DNA of 64,000 nt from Erwinia sp. S63 (lineage in GTDB: Bacteria; Pseudomonadota; Gammaproteobacteria; Enterobacterales; Enterobacteriaceae), in the NCBI RefSeq assembly GCF_016625195.1, contig NZ_JACVUP010000001.1, positions 558,001 through 622,000 of the forward strand. The letters are read 5' to 3'. The position numbers were made by a program, and so were the translations under genes. Position 1 is the stretch's first letter; each line of letters begins with the position of its first letter. Positions 17,047 to 26,120 of this stretch are shown piece by piece. The notes under the pieces are model-generated. The model saw only the letters and a program-made list of their open reading frames with translations. It was not told the origin of the DNA and ran no database searches.

Positions 17047-19086
17047 ATGAACAACATTTTAAAGATCGGTATGATCGCGGGCCTGCTGTTAGCAGGCCCC
17101 ACCTTTGGCGCAGATAACATTACCCGCGCTGACCAGATTCCACAGTTACATGAAGACCCTCAGCATCCTACCGTCAGTGAACGCGTCACTTCGCGTTTCA
17201 CCCGTTCTCACTATCGCCAGTTCGATCTGAATCAGGATTTCTCAGCGAAAATTTTTGATCGCTACCTGAATCTGCTCGATTACAACCATAACGTGTTATT
17301 GGCTTCAGACATTGCGCAATACGCCGATAAGAAAACCACGTTAGGTGATGAACTGCGCAGCGGTAAGCTGGATGTATTTTACGATCTCTACAATCTGGCG
17401 CAGAAACGCCGCTTTGAGCGCTATCAATATGCGCTGAGCGTGCTGAATCGTCCGATGAATTTCACCGGCAATGACACCATCGACATTGACCGTGCAAAGT
17501 CACCCTGGCCGAAAAACAGCGATGAGCTGAACGCGCTGTGGGATGCCAAAGTTAAATATGATGAGCTGAGCCTGAAACTGGCTGGTAAAGATGACAAAGA
17601 GATTCGTGAAACGCTGACCAAGCGTTACAACTTTGCCATCCGCCGTCTGGCGCAGAGCAACAGCGAAGATGTGTTCCAGCTGGCGATGACGGCCTTTGCG
17701 CATGAAATCGATCCGCACACCAACTATCTTTCGCCGCGTAACACCGAGCAGTTCAATACCGAGATGAGCCTGTCGCTGGAAGGTATCGGTGCAGTGCTGC
17801 AAATGGACGACGATTACACCGTGATCAACTCCATGGTCGCCGGTGGTCCGGCAGCCAAGAGCAAATCCATCAGCGTGGGTGACCGCATTGTCGGTGTTGC
17901 CCAGCCAGGTAAGCCAATGGAAGATGTGATTGGCTGGCGTCTGGATGATGTGGTCTCCAAAATCAAAGGGCCGAAGGGCAGCAAAGTGCGCCTGGAAATT
18001 CTGCCAGCCGGTAAGGGCACCAAAACCCGCACCGTGACGCTGACGCGTGAGAAGATCCGTCTGGAAGACCGTGCTGTTAAAGGCACTGTGCATAACGTCG
18101 GTAAAGAGAAAGTCGGCGTACTGGATATTCCCGGTTTCTACGTTGGCCTGACTGACGATGTGAAAGTGCAGCTGCAAAAACTGCAGAAGCAGAACGTCGA
18201 CAGCATCGTGATTGATTTGCGTACCAATGGCGGCGGTGCGCTCACCGAAGCGGTATCACTGTCTGGTCTGTTTATTCCAAGTGGCCCAGTGGTGCAGGTG
18301 CGTGATAACAACGGTCGCGTGCGCCAGGACAGCGATAATGACGGCATCGTTTATTACAAAGGTCCGCTGGTGGTGCTGGTCGATCGTTTCAGTGCCTCGG
18401 CTTCTGAAATCTTCGCCGCAGCGATGCAGGATTACGGTCGCGCACTGATTGTGGGTGAACCGACCTTTGGTAAGGGCACCGTACAGCAGTATCGTTCACT
18501 GAATCGCATCTACGATCAGATGCTGCGTCCGGAATGGCCAGCGCTGGGTTCAGTGCAATACACCATTCAGAAGTTCTATCGTATCAACGGTGGTAGTACT
18601 CAGCGTAAAGGCGTTACGCCGGATCTGCTGATGCCAACCGGCGTAGAAGCGGCGGAAACCGGTGAGAAGTTTGAGGACAACGCGCTGCCATGGGATAGCG
18701 TAAATGCCGCGACTTACACCAAAACCGGTGATATCACCGCGCTGGTACCGCAGCTAACCAAAGAGCACGCCGATCGTATCGCTAAAGATCGCGAGTTCCA
18801 GTACATCATGAAAGATATTGCGCGCTTTGACGCGATGAAAGACAAACGCAATATCGTGTCGCTCAATCTCGGCCAACGTGAGAAAGAGAACCACGAAGAT
18901 GATGCACTGCGTCTGGAGCGCATCAACGCACGCTATCAGGCGGAAGGCAAAGCGCCGCTGAAGAGCATCGAAGATTTGCCGAAAGACTATAAAGAGCCAG
19001 ACCCGTATCTGGACGAAACCGTGAAAATTGCCAATGACATGGCGCAGCTGGAGAAATCCCAGCCTGCTGCTGAAGGCGCGAAGTAA
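17047..19086 (+). CDS. prc: tail-specific periplasmic protease Prc
   Basis: The 679-residue product starts with a signal peptide (MNNILKIGMIAGLLLAGPTFGA); ATG 17047 was chosen because the longer frame lacks one at its N terminus. Domains in order are an N-terminal helical region, a PDZ domain (about residues 240-330, around YTVINSMVAGGPAAKSKSIS) and the S41 protease core. The catalytic serine is in DRFSASASEIFAAAM and the lysine in EPTFGKGTVQQY. Prc cuts proteins with non-polar C termini, such as penicillin-binding protein 3 and, with NlpI, the hydrolase MepS. It is followed by a strong terminator. Confidence 0.97.
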   Translation: MNNILKIGMIAGLLLAGPTFGADNITRADQIPQLHEDPQHPTVSERVTSRFTRSHYRQFDLNQDFSAKIFDRYLNLLDYNHNVLLASDIAQYADKKTTLGDELRSGKLDVFYDLYNLAQKRRFERYQYALSVLNRPMNFTGNDTIDIDRAKSPWPKNSDELNALWDAKVKYDELSLKLAGKDDKEIRETLTKRYNFAIRRLAQSNSEDVFQLAMTAFAHEIDPHTNYLSPRNTEQFNTEMSLSLEGIGAVLQMDDDYTVINSMVAGGPAAKSKSISVGDRIVGVAQPGKPMEDVIGWRLDDVVSKIKGPKGSKVRLEILPAGKGTKTRTVTLTREKIRLEDRAVKGTVHNVGKEKVGVLDIPGFYVGLTDDVKVQLQKLQKQNVDSIVIDLRTNGGGALTEAVSLSGLFIPSGPVVQVRDNNGRVRQDSDNDGIVYYKGPLVVLVDRFSASASEIFAAAMQDYGRALIVGEPTFGKGTVQQYRSLNRIYDQMLRPEWPALGSVQYTIQKFYRINGGSTQRKGVTPDLLMPTGVEAAETGEKFEDNALPWDSVNAATYTKTGDITALVPQLTKEHADRIAKDREFQYIMKDIARFDAMKDKRNIVSLNLGQREKENHEDDALRLERINARYQAEGKAPLKSIEDLPKDYKEPDPYLDETVKIANDMAQLEKSQPAAEGAK

Positions 19087-19101
19087 ATTTTCGCTGAATG
19101 A

Positions 19102-19130
19102 AAAGCACCGCTCCGGCGGTGCTTTTTTTT
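19102..19130 (+). terminator. terminator of proQ-prc
   Basis: AAGCACCGC, loop TCC and GCGGTGCTT are followed by seven further T residues, 16 bases after the prc stop. Confidence 0.93.
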
Positions 19131-19305
19131 GCACCAAAGTTATTGTTCATTGCGGCTAATGGGCGGAGTTGCGCGCATCATTACCAAATGTAAAGTTATG
19201 TCTTTTTAGACACTTAAAGATTAAGGTTGCTTGAAAACCTGCGCAATGGACATAGGATGTATATCCGCGCATGAGCGCGAGCACAACTGAGGAAGATTAA
19301 CGTTT

Positions 19306-20187
19306 ATGATGCGTATTGCGCTTTTCCTGGTCACCAACCTGGCGGTGATGTTGGTATTCGGACTGATTCTGAGTCTGACAGGAATTCAGTCAAGCAGTGT
19401 TCAGGGTCTGATGATTATGGCAGGTCTGTTTGGCTTTGGCGGTGCGTTTGTTTCACTGCTGATGTCTAAATGGATGGCGTTACGCTCCGTCGGCGGTGAA
19501 GTGATTCAACAACCCCGTAACGAGACAGAACGCTGGCTGATGGATACCGTCAGTCGCCAGGCTCAACAGTCCGGCATTGCGATGCCGCAGGTGGCGATTT
19601 ATCACGCGCCAGACATTAACGCCTTTGCTACCGGTGCACGCCGTGATGCCTCACTGGTCGCGGTCTCAACCGGCTTGCTGCAGAACATGAGCCGTGATGA
19701 AGCGGAAGCGGTGCTGGCGCACGAAATCGCCCACATCGCTAACGGTGATATGATCACCATGACGCTGATTCAGGGTGTGGTGAACACCTTCGTGATCTTC
19801 ATTTCGCGTATTATCGCGCAGGTGGCATCGGGCTTCCTGTCCGGTAACCGCGATGGTGAAGAGAGCAGCAACGGCAACCCGTTGGTCTATTTTGCGGTAG
19901 CGACCGTACTGGAACTGGTGTTCGGTATTCTCGCCAGCATCATTACCATGTGGTTCTCACGTCATCGTGAATTCCACGCGGATGCAGGTTCAGCCAAACT
20001 GGTGGGCCGTGAGAAGATGATTGCCGCACTGCAGCGTCTGAAAACCAGCTACGAGCCGCAGGAGCCAAGCAGCATGATGGCGTTCTGCATCAACGGTAAA
20101 AGCAAATCGTTGAGCGAGTTGTTTATGTCGCACCCGCCGCTCGATAAGCGTATCGAAGCGCTGCGTAACGGCGACTATCTGAAGTAA
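19306..20187 (+). CDS. htpX: membrane-bound zinc metalloprotease HtpX
   Basis: The 293-residue M48 protease equals E. coli HtpX in length. It has two N-terminal membrane helices ([19 protein letters not shown] and [19 protein letters not shown]), the zinc motif HEIAH within [16 protein letters not shown], further hydrophobic segments, and the glutamate ligand region [14 protein letters not shown]. HtpX degrades damaged inner-membrane proteins together with FtsH. In E. coli it responds to CpxR and sigma-32; a GTAAAGTTATGTCTT element at 19191 resembles half a CpxR site, but this is weak. Confidence 0.96.
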   Translation: MMRIALFLVTNLAVMLVFGLILSLTGIQSSSVQGLMIMAGLFGFGGAFVSLLMSKWMALRSVGGEVIQQPRNETERWLMDTVSRQAQQSGIAMPQVAIYHAPDINAFATGARRDASLVAVSTGLLQNMSRDEAEAVLAHEIAHIANGDMITMTLIQGVVNTFVIFISRIIAQVASGFLSGNRDGEESSNGNPLVYFAVATVLELVFGILASIITMWFSRHREFHADAGSAKLVGREKMIAALQRLKTSYEPQEPSSMMAFCINGKSKSLSELFMSHPPLDKRIEALRNGDYLK

Positions 20188-20207
20188 TGGTTCGGCTGTT
20201 GCAATGA

Positions 20208-20240
20208 ACAAGGGTGCCCAATTGGGCACCCTTGTTGTTT
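20208..20240. terminator. bidirectional terminator between htpX and yebQ
   Basis: AAGGGTGCCCAATTGGGCACCCTT is a near-perfect palindrome followed by GTTGTTTTT; it separates the convergent htpX and yebQ genes and touches the yebQ stop. Confidence 0.85.
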
Positions 20241-21623
20241 TTAGGATTCGGCGGTCTGACTCGATTGCGTCATGCGCGACATACTGACAACGGCTGCCAC
20301 CGTGGCGAAACTCCCCGCTAAAACCAGTGATGCATGCGTTCCACTGTCGTTGAAGAGATTGAACATCAACGCAACCAGAGCGGCACCGCTGCTCTGACCG
20401 ACCAGGCGCGCCGTCCCCAGCATCCCGCTGGCACCACCGCTGCGATGCCGCGGGGCAGAGGAGATGATGGTGTGGTTGTTCGGTGACTGGAATAAGCCAA
20501 AGCCCGCACCGCACAGCATCATACGCCAGATGATATCGATGTCTGATGGCTGTGAAGGTAGCAGTGCCAGCAGGAACAAGCCCGCCGCGAACATCGCCAA
20601 CCCTAAACCGCCTAACAATCCTGCGTGGACTTTCTCAATCAATCGTCCCGCAATCGGGGCCAGCACCATGGTGGCCAGCGGCCATGGCGTGAGCAGTAAT
20701 CCGGTCGCCACTTCATCCCGTCCCAGCACGTTTTGCAGGAAGAACGGTAATGAAACCATGGCCAGCATCTGGGCGCAGAATGAGCAAATAGAGGTACACA
20801 GCGACAGCGAGAAGATCGGAATGCGCAGCAAATCAACCGGCAACAGCGGTACGGGCATCGCCAGCTGACGACGAACAAACACCACGCCCACCAGTAGCAG
20901 CGCCACCACTTCAGCCAGAATCAGCCAGCGGTCCTGCCCTTGCGAGAAGCCGCTAAGTGCTGAAATCAGCAAGCCGAAGAACAGGGCATTCATGATGGCG
21001 CTGGGAATATCGAACTTCTGCTGTTTAGCCTTCTGCGTATTGTCGGGCAGGAAACGCAGCGCCAGCCACAGGGCTACAATGCCCAGCGGCACGTTAATCA
21101 GGAATAACCATTTCCAGCTGGCGATGGAGAGAATCGCGGCGGCTACCGTCGGGCCTGCTGCGCTCGACACCGCGACGATTAGTGAGTTAATCGCCATACC
21201 GCGGCCAAGAAAACGCTGCGGATAGATAATACGAATCAGCGCCGTGTTCACACTCATCAATGCCGCACCGCCAAAACCCTGCAGGATGCGCGCCACGGTG
21301 AGCATATTGAGAGAAGAGGAGAGGGCGCAGAACAGTGAAGTGGCAATAAACAGCGCCAGGCCAACCTGATATACGCGGCGATAACCCAGCATATCACCCA
21401 GGAATGAGAGCGACAGTAGCGAGATAACAATCGCAATTTGATAGGCGTTAACAATCCAGATTGATTCAGCGGGGCTGGCGTTCAGTTCACGTGCAATAGT
21501 GGGTAAAGCGACGTTGGCGATGGCGCCATCCAGCACCGCCATCATGATACCCAACGCAATGGTGATAATCGCGCCGTATCGCTGCGGAACAGGTAATCCA
21601 TCCTGAGAAACTGTAGGAGACAT
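20241..21623 (-). CDS. yebQ: MFS transporter YebQ (DHA2-like, about 14 helices)
   Basis: The 460-residue protein matches E. coli YebQ in length and position. It has the drug/H+ antiporter-2 features: GIMMAVLDGAIANVALPTIA at helix 1, motif A near GDMLGYRRVY, motif C-like SSAAGPTVAAAI, and about 14 hydrophobic segments. Such proteins export drugs or metabolites using the proton gradient; the substrate of YebQ is not known. It is divergent from kdgR with 193 bases between, so KdgR might control it. Confidence 0.9.
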   Translation of the reverse strand: MSPTVSQDGLPVPQRYGAIITIALGIMMAVLDGAIANVALPTIARELNASPAESIWIVNAYQIAIVISLLSLSFLGDMLGYRRVYQVGLALFIATSLFCALSSSLNMLTVARILQGFGGAALMSVNTALIRIIYPQRFLGRGMAINSLIVAVSSAAGPTVAAAILSIASWKWLFLINVPLGIVALWLALRFLPDNTQKAKQQKFDIPSAIMNALFFGLLISALSGFSQGQDRWLILAEVVALLLVGVVFVRRQLAMPVPLLPVDLLRIPIFSLSLCTSICSFCAQMLAMVSLPFFLQNVLGRDEVATGLLLTPWPLATMVLAPIAGRLIEKVHAGLLGGLGLAMFAAGLFLLALLPSQPSDIDIIWRMMLCGAGFGLFQSPNNHTIISSAPRHRSGGASGMLGTARLVGQSSGAALVALMFNLFNDSGTHASLVLAGSFATVAAVVSMSRMTQSSQTAES

Positions 21624-21783
21624 AAAGGGAATAAGTGAAGGAAGTGAATATCATCATGCTAATCAATTTCGTGATGGAAAGCACCGCAATCATTGACAAA
21701 AAATTACGAAGGAATGTGTCGCTGCATGCCAGTCGTTGCCGCCGCCGGGCTGAAACGCATATACTGGCGCTTCTGTTCCGTTT

Positions 21784-21805
21784 TTTTTGAAACACCGTCA
21801 AAAAA
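21784..21805. promoter_or_regulatory. possible operator in the yebQ-kdgR intergenic region
   Basis: TTTTTGA at 21784-21790 and TCAAAAA at 21798-21804 form an inverted repeat with a GAAACA step inside, reminiscent of half a KdgR box. It lies just before the kdgR start, where autoregulation would act. The match is partial. Confidence 0.25.
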
Positions 21806-21816
21806 GGATACGCGCA

Positions 21817-22608
21817 ATGGCGAGCAGTGATAACGATAAACAGCCAGACTCCGTCTCTTCGGTCATGAAAGTGTTCGGCATTTTGCAGGCGTTAGGCGAA
21901 GATCGTGACCATGGCATCACCGAGCTGTCGCAACGCGTGATGATGTCAAAAAGCACCGTTTACCGCTTTCTGCAAACCATGAAATCATTGGGCTACGTGG
22001 CGCAGGAAGGGGAAAGTGAGAAATACTCGCTGACGCTCAAGCTGTTTGAATTGGGTGCCAAGGCACTGCAAAACGTCGACCTGATTCGTAGCGCCGACGT
22101 CGAAATGCGTGAACTGTCGCGTTTGACGAAAGAAACTATCCATCTTGGTGCACTGGAAGAAGACAGCATTGTCTACATCCATAAAATCGATTCGCTGTAT
22201 AACCTGCGTATGTACTCGCGCATCGGCCGTCGTAATCCGCTGCACACCACCGCCATCGGTAAAGTATTACTGGCATGGCGCGATCGCACTGAGGTTCAGG
22301 AGATTCTGAGCGAAGTCGAGTTTCGTCGCAGCACTGCAAATACCATCGTCACTGCAGAAGCATTGCTTGAGGTGTTAGATCAGGTGAAAGTGCAGGGCTT
22401 CGGTGAAGACAACGAGGAACAGGAAGAAGGCTTGCGCTGTATCGCTGTGCCGGTTTTCGACCGCTTCGGTGTGGTGATTGCCGGATTGAGCATCTCGTTC
22501 CCGACAATCCGATTCTCCGAAGAAGCGAAAAACGAATATGTGGCGATGCTGCATCGTGCCGCGCGCAATATTTCCGATCAAATGGGTTATCACAGCTACC
22601 CATTTTGA
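21817..22608 (+). CDS. kdgR: IclR-family regulator KdgR
   Basis: The 263-residue product equals E. coli KdgR in length when started at ATG 21817; the frame runs ten codons further upstream but homology begins here. It has a winged helix-turn-helix (HGITELSQRVMMSKSTVYRF) and the IclR effector domain (IGRRNPLHTTAIGKVLLAWR, EEGLRCIAVPVFDRFGVVIA). KdgR represses pectin and hexuronate degradation genes and releases DNA when it binds 2-keto-3-deoxygluconate, which matters in plant-associated bacteria. Confidence 0.97.
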   Translation: MASSDNDKQPDSVSSVMKVFGILQALGEDRDHGITELSQRVMMSKSTVYRFLQTMKSLGYVAQEGESEKYSLTLKLFELGAKALQNVDLIRSADVEMRELSRLTKETIHLGALEEDSIVYIHKIDSLYNLRMYSRIGRRNPLHTTAIGKVLLAWRDRTEVQEILSEVEFRRSTANTIVTAEALLEVLDQVKVQGFGEDNEEQEEGLRCIAVPVFDRFGVVIAGLSISFPTIRFSEEAKNEYVAMLHRAARNISDQMGYHSYPF

Positions 22609-22615
22609 ATAGCAT

Positions 22616-22640
22616 AACGGGCTGTCGCCAGCCCGTTTTG
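22616..22640. terminator. terminator between kdgR and yobH
   Basis: AACGGGCTG, loop TCGC and CAGCCCGTT followed by TT separate the two convergent genes. Confidence 0.8.
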
Positions 22641-22644
22641 ATGA

Positions 22645-22881
22645 TTAATTATCTACTACTTCGCCACTTTTCTTCAGCAGTGGACAATCCGTGACACCCA
22701 CGATGCCGCTATCGGTATGCAGATATTGCGCGGTGATCATGCCGCGTGCAGTGAGATAGCTACACTGTAAGCCCAGCCCTGCGGCGTTTTTGTTGCTTCC
22801 GGTCAGCACGCCATAGCCGGTAAACAGCATCCCTAACCAGACCACAGCCACCACGATTATCGCCCGAATGAATAGTTTCAT
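22645..22881 (-). CDS. yobH: YobH family small exported protein
   Basis: The 78-residue product matches E. coli YobH along its length. It has an N-terminal membrane helix or signal anchor (AIIVVAVVWLGMLFTGYGVL) followed by a small periplasmic part with two cysteines (LQCSYLTARGM, TDCPLLKKSG). Function is unknown. In E. coli mgrB follows it; here no mgrB is seen before yebO. Confidence 0.9.
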   Translation of the reverse strand: MKLFIRAIIVVAVVWLGMLFTGYGVLTGSNKNAAGLGLQCSYLTARGMITAQYLHTDSGIVGVTDCPLLKKSGEVVDN

Positions 22882-23099
22882 TTTATCTCCTTGTGATACA
22901 CAACGCAGCTATCCTGAAGTCGCTGCGATTTCTATAGTAGCAGCATGCCGCGTCCTGCTGAGGAAATCGATCAGAGATAACTGAAAGCCATCGAGATGCG
23001 GGATAATCTGCTTTCCACCGGCAACCATTATCTTTTCTGCGTACAACGAGTAGAATCAGCGGCGGTGTAAGTGTTTTATGTTTGACAATAGAGGCAGTG

Positions 23100-23375
23100 A
23101 TGAACGAGTTAGCCGCAAATACCAGTCCGTTGTTGAGTTATGGCGTACTGGCCATCCTTATTGTTGTGGCCTTGATAGCCTGGTTCTTCGTTAACCGGGC
23201 CAGCGTGCGCGCCAGTGAGCAGATCCGTTTACTGGAAGCCTTGCTGGAAGAGCAGAAAAAACAAAATGCGTTGTTGCGCCGCCTGGCGGATGCTCAACCT
23301 GCTACAGCAAAACAGCAGGAGGATGAAGACGCCGTAGAACAACGCGACTTCATCCGTATGATTCCAGAACGTTAA
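23100..23375 (+). CDS. yebO: YebO family membrane protein
   Basis: The product of about 91 residues has one N-terminal helix (LLSYGVLAILIVVALIAWFF) and a cytoplasmic coiled segment (EQIRLLEALLEEQKKQNALL), ending DFIRMIPER like E. coli YebO. ATG 23100 is chosen over TTG 23082 because GAGG lies five bases upstream. Function is unknown. It is upstream of cspC, as in E. coli, but separated from it by a long non-coding stretch. Confidence 0.88.
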   Translation: MNELAANTSPLLSYGVLAILIVVALIAWFFVNRASVRASEQIRLLEALLEEQKKQNALLRRLADAQPATAKQQEDEDAVEQRDFIRMIPER

Positions 23376-24259
23376 GTAAAAATGGAGCGGTAAGCGGTAA
23401 GTTTGCCGCTGCCGTCTCATGCCCTCTGATCTTGCCGCTTTCGCCGCTTTAATCTCACTGTGTTGTCGATCAGCCCTTATGCACCAAAATGGTTCATGTG
23501 CGGTCAAATTTTCGACACCGATCAGGCGGGACGATGTTGGCTCGCCATATGACGCCTGATAACGCTGATTATCCACCGGGCCGAGTTTGAGTGGGTAGTT
23601 GTTCGTCTGGATGAACCACCAGCCGCGTTGACGCTGGCAATGTCATCGGCAGATGATTCGGGCTCGCACTTTATGCCATGGGTAATAGGCACAAGTCGAA
23701 GCCTGCAGAATAACGCTTCAGATGTGTCCTAAGCCCGATTTGTTAAATCAAGGGATGCGGTGCATTTTTTTAACATTTAATTGTAGCGTCGTTAGATAAA
23801 AATAAGATAACCGCCAAAGTGGTTGTGCATATTATTGGGGCAATAGCGCTTATATTTTCCTGATTTTGGTGCAAAACAATTAATGACTTGTACTTAATTA
23901 AATGCATTGTACAAGTTTTGTGCAGTGCACGAATGTTGCATTCAGGGTTAATTTTTTGCCGAAATATTTTATCAATGCCATATTAATGCAATACTTTTTG
24001 CGTAGCTTAGACCGCTTTAATTGTGCTGGTTTGTTTTACGCCGCTGCGCTTGACTAACGTCTGCACTGGCGCTAACTACCCTGACATATAACATTTTTTT
24101 GCGCAGTTATTCAGGCATCTGTCAATATGCCCGAGGCAGAAGAATGCGGGATAACTGCCAATTATGTGCGTCATGTCGATCACCGTTTAAAAATGGCTTG
24201 CCATTAATTTGCGAATATGTGATAACGACTCTTGGGTCAAACGAGGTACAGTTCTGTTT
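23376..24259. other. long non-coding stretch upstream of yobF-cspC
   Basis: These 884 bases hold no convincing gene. The right part (from about 23750) is AT-rich and carries a perfect inverted repeat, ACTTGTAC at 23886-23893 and GTACAAGT at 23909-23916. Conservation to E. coli, as far as I can recall it, resumes about 20 bases before the yobF start. It may be the promoter and long leader of the cspC transcript, or a place where a gene has been lost. Confidence 0.5.
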
Positions 24260-24334
24260 ATGTATGGCATCTTCAGTAAAGAAGTTACGAGTAAAGACGT
24301 TGACGTTGAATTCCGCTTCCTTGCCGAACCTTAA
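24260..24334 (+). CDS. yobF: YobF, shortened by an in-frame stop
   Basis: ATG 24260 opens a frame reading MYGIFSKEVTSKDVDVEFRF then LAEP and TAA. E. coli YobF (47 residues) starts with almost the same 24 residues and then has tyrosine where this copy has TAA. Beyond the stop the same frame still reads like YobF ([12 protein letters not shown]), so a Tyr codon has probably become TAA. YobF is a stress-induced small protein co-transcribed with cspC; its role is not known. The cspC start is 83 bases after the stop. Confidence 0.75.
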   Translation: MYGIFSKEVTSKDVDVEFRFLAEP

Positions 24335-24417
24335 ATTAGTGCCTCATTCAGTAACGTCTCTGGTTTATCTGTAAGACTGCCTTCGGGCAATATAAACAAT
24401 CAAAGGAATTTGCAAAA

Positions 24418-24627
24418 ATGGCAAAGATTAAAGGTCAGGTTAAGTGGTTCAACGAGTCTAAAGGTTTTGGTTTCATTACTCCTGCTGACGGCAGCAAAGA
24501 CGTGTTCGTACACTTCTCTGCAATCCAGGGTAACGGCTTCAAAACTCTGGCTGAAGGCCAGGCTGTTGAGTTCGAAATTCAGGACGGCCAGAAAGGTCCA
24601 GCTGCAGTAAACGTTACTGCTATCTGA
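24418..24627 (+). CDS. cspC: cold-shock-like protein CspC
   Basis: This 69-residue single OB-fold protein differs from E. coli CspC at about one position. RNP1 (KGFGFITP) and RNP2 (VFVHFSAI) are intact. The start [16 protein letters not shown] separates it from CspE. CspC binds single-stranded nucleic acids, melts RNA structure and stabilises rpoS and other stress mRNAs; it is made at all temperatures. An AAAGGAATTTG ribosome binding site precedes the ATG. It is the second gene of the yobF-cspC unit. Confidence 0.97.
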   Translation: MAKIKGQVKWFNESKGFGFITPADGSKDVFVHFSAIQGNGFKTLAEGQAVEFEIQDGQKGPAAVNVTAI

Positions 24628-24671
24628 TTTCGTTCTCAGACTCGGTGCCATGCGCCGCTGACACGAATTGT

Positions 24672-24705
24672 AAAGCCCTGGTCTCTGACCGGGGCTTTTC
24701 TTTTA
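24672..24705 (+). terminator. terminator of cspC
   Basis: AAAGCCCTGGTC, loop TCT and GACCGGGGCTTT are followed by TCTTTTAT, 44 bases after the cspC stop. Confidence 0.88.
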
Positions 24706-24766
24706 TGCTTTCTGTTGCCAGACGATCAGGGTAAACTGCGCGCGAATCGTGAACCCGGAGTTGTCT

Positions 24767-25573
24767 ATGTCTTTGATTTGCCCCCTTTGCCAGCAACATT
24801 TGCACCAGCAAGCCAACAGCTTCCGCTGCGATGCAGGCCACCAGTTCGATCAGGCAAAAGAAGGGTACGTCAATTTGCTGCCGGTGCAGCATAAAGGCTC
24901 AAAGGAACCGGGTGACAGTGCGGAAATGCTCATGGCACGTCGCGCATTTCTTGATGCCGGCCACTATCAGCCATTGCGCGATGCGGTGGCGCAACATCTG
25001 GCACAGCGCCTGAATGGCCAGGCGGCACAGGTATTGGATATTGGCTGTGGTGAGGGTTACTACACCGCAGCAATGGCAGAAGCCCTTCCGCAGGCGCAGT
25101 TGTTTGGCCTTGATGTGGCGAAAGCGGCGATTCGCATGGCGGCTAAACGTTATCGCACGGTGAAATTTTGTGTCGCCTCCAGCCAGCGTTTACCTTTTGC
25201 TGACGCATCGCTGGATGGCATTGTGCGCATCTATGCTCCCTGCAATGAACTCGAACTGAACCGGGTGGTGAAAACGGGCGGCTATCTGCTGACGGTGACG
25301 CCGGGTCCGCATCATTTGCAGCAGTTCAAAGCGCTGATTTATCGTGAAGTGCAGCTGCACGCAGCAGAAGAAAAAGCGTACGAAGGTTTTACCCAGGTTG
25401 AGCAACACAATCTGCGTGACGAGATGACCTTAAGCGGGGCCGAAGCGGTGAGTTTGTTGCAGATGACGCCATTTGCCTGGCGCGCGCGCGAAGAAGTCTG
25501 GCAACAGCTGGCGGCAGCCGATAGCTTTAGCTGCGACGCCGATTTCATGCTAACACTTTGGCAGCGCGCTTAA
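24767..25573 (+). CDS. rlmA: 23S rRNA (guanine-745-N1)-methyltransferase RlmA
   Basis: The 268-residue product has the N-terminal zinc-binding region [10 protein letters not shown], then [10 protein letters not shown], with the expected Cys/His ligands, a [20 protein letters not shown] signature and the SAM motif [22 protein letters not shown] 24767 (GGAG six bases upstream) matches the E. coli start; a GTG six codons earlier is less likely. RlmA methylates G745 in helix 35 of 23S rRNA. Its stop overlaps the stop of convergent yobD by four bases. Confidence 0.95.
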   Translation: MSLICPLCQQHLHQQANSFRCDAGHQFDQAKEGYVNLLPVQHKGSKEPGDSAEMLMARRAFLDAGHYQPLRDAVAQHLAQRLNGQAAQVLDIGCGEGYYTAAMAEALPQAQLFGLDVAKAAIRMAAKRYRTVKFCVASSQRLPFADASLDGIVRIYAPCNELELNRVVKTGGYLLTVTPGPHHLQQFKALIYREVQLHAAEEKAYEGFTQVEQHNLRDEMTLSGAEAVSLLQMTPFAWRAREEVWQQLAAADSFSCDADFMLTLWQRA

Positions 25574-26028
25574 CGCGCTTCCACCAGCGTATTGTAAATA
25601 CGTTCCAGGTCGTCGAGCTGTTTCACCGCAATCAGCAGGCGACGCTGCTCCAGTTGCATCACTAAGATGCCATCTTCAGACAAGTTCATGCTTTGAATGC
25701 GGCGGTAGTCGATCCACACGCTGCCAAAGAACAGTCCCTCAGTCTTCATCAACAGTTTCGGCGTGCGTAGCCAGAACAGCCAGATTGCCATAAAGCACAG
25801 CACCATCAGCAGCGTGGTGGTGAGCTGCGGGCCATGGTTGCTGATGTTATTCCACAGCAAAATCAGCAGCAACACGATAAAAATACCGCTGTCGATCTTA
25901 TGGCGACGGCGTAACGCGACACGCAATTTGGTCGGCCCCTTGCGCCGCGGCAGGATAGCGTCATCGTAAATCGCGAACAGGGCGAAAGCGATGATCAGCA
26001 GGGCAATCAGAGCGTCAGTCAGTGACAT
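25570..26028 (-). CDS. yobD: YobD family (DUF986) inner-membrane protein
   Basis: The product is 152 residues, the same as E. coli YobD, when started at 26028. It has a first helix ([16 protein letters not shown]), a basic loop [10 protein letters not shown], two further helices near residues 45-90, and a cytoplasmic C terminus ending with the conserved block [20 protein letters not shown]. Function is unknown. It lies downstream of manXYZ on the same strand but after a terminator. Confidence 0.9.
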   Translation of the reverse strand: MSLTDALIALLIIAFALFAIYDDAILPRRKGPTKLRVALRRRHKIDSGIFIVLLLILLWNNISNHGPQLTTTLLMVLCFMAIWLFWLRTPKLLMKTEGLFFGSVWIDYRRIQSMNLSEDGILVMQLEQRRLLIAVKQLDDLERIYNTLVEAR

Positions 26029-26083
26029 TACATTTTCTTCCTCAACCGAATTTACCTCAACGTTGGCGCTCAGGTAACTTCGC

Positions 26084-26113
26084 TGAAAACAGCCGGGAGC
26101 CGAAGCCCCCGGC
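26084..26113 (-). terminator. terminator of manXYZ
   Basis: On the minus strand GCCGGGGGC, loop TTCG and GCTCCCGGC are followed by TGTTTTC, eight bases after the manZ stop. Confidence 0.85.
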
Positions 26114-26120
26114 GAGATGA

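Noticed and set aside
17500..18177. 225-codon ORF antisense to prc
   Set aside because: It is a long antisense shadow caused by codon bias in prc; rich in histidine and glutamine, with no motif.
22996..23070. 24-codon ORF in the place of mgrB
   Set aside because: The product has no membrane helix and none of the MgrB cysteines.
24099..24374. 91-codon ORF covering the yobF region
   Set aside because: It is in another frame from the YobF-like peptide and has no homology; yobF explains the conservation.
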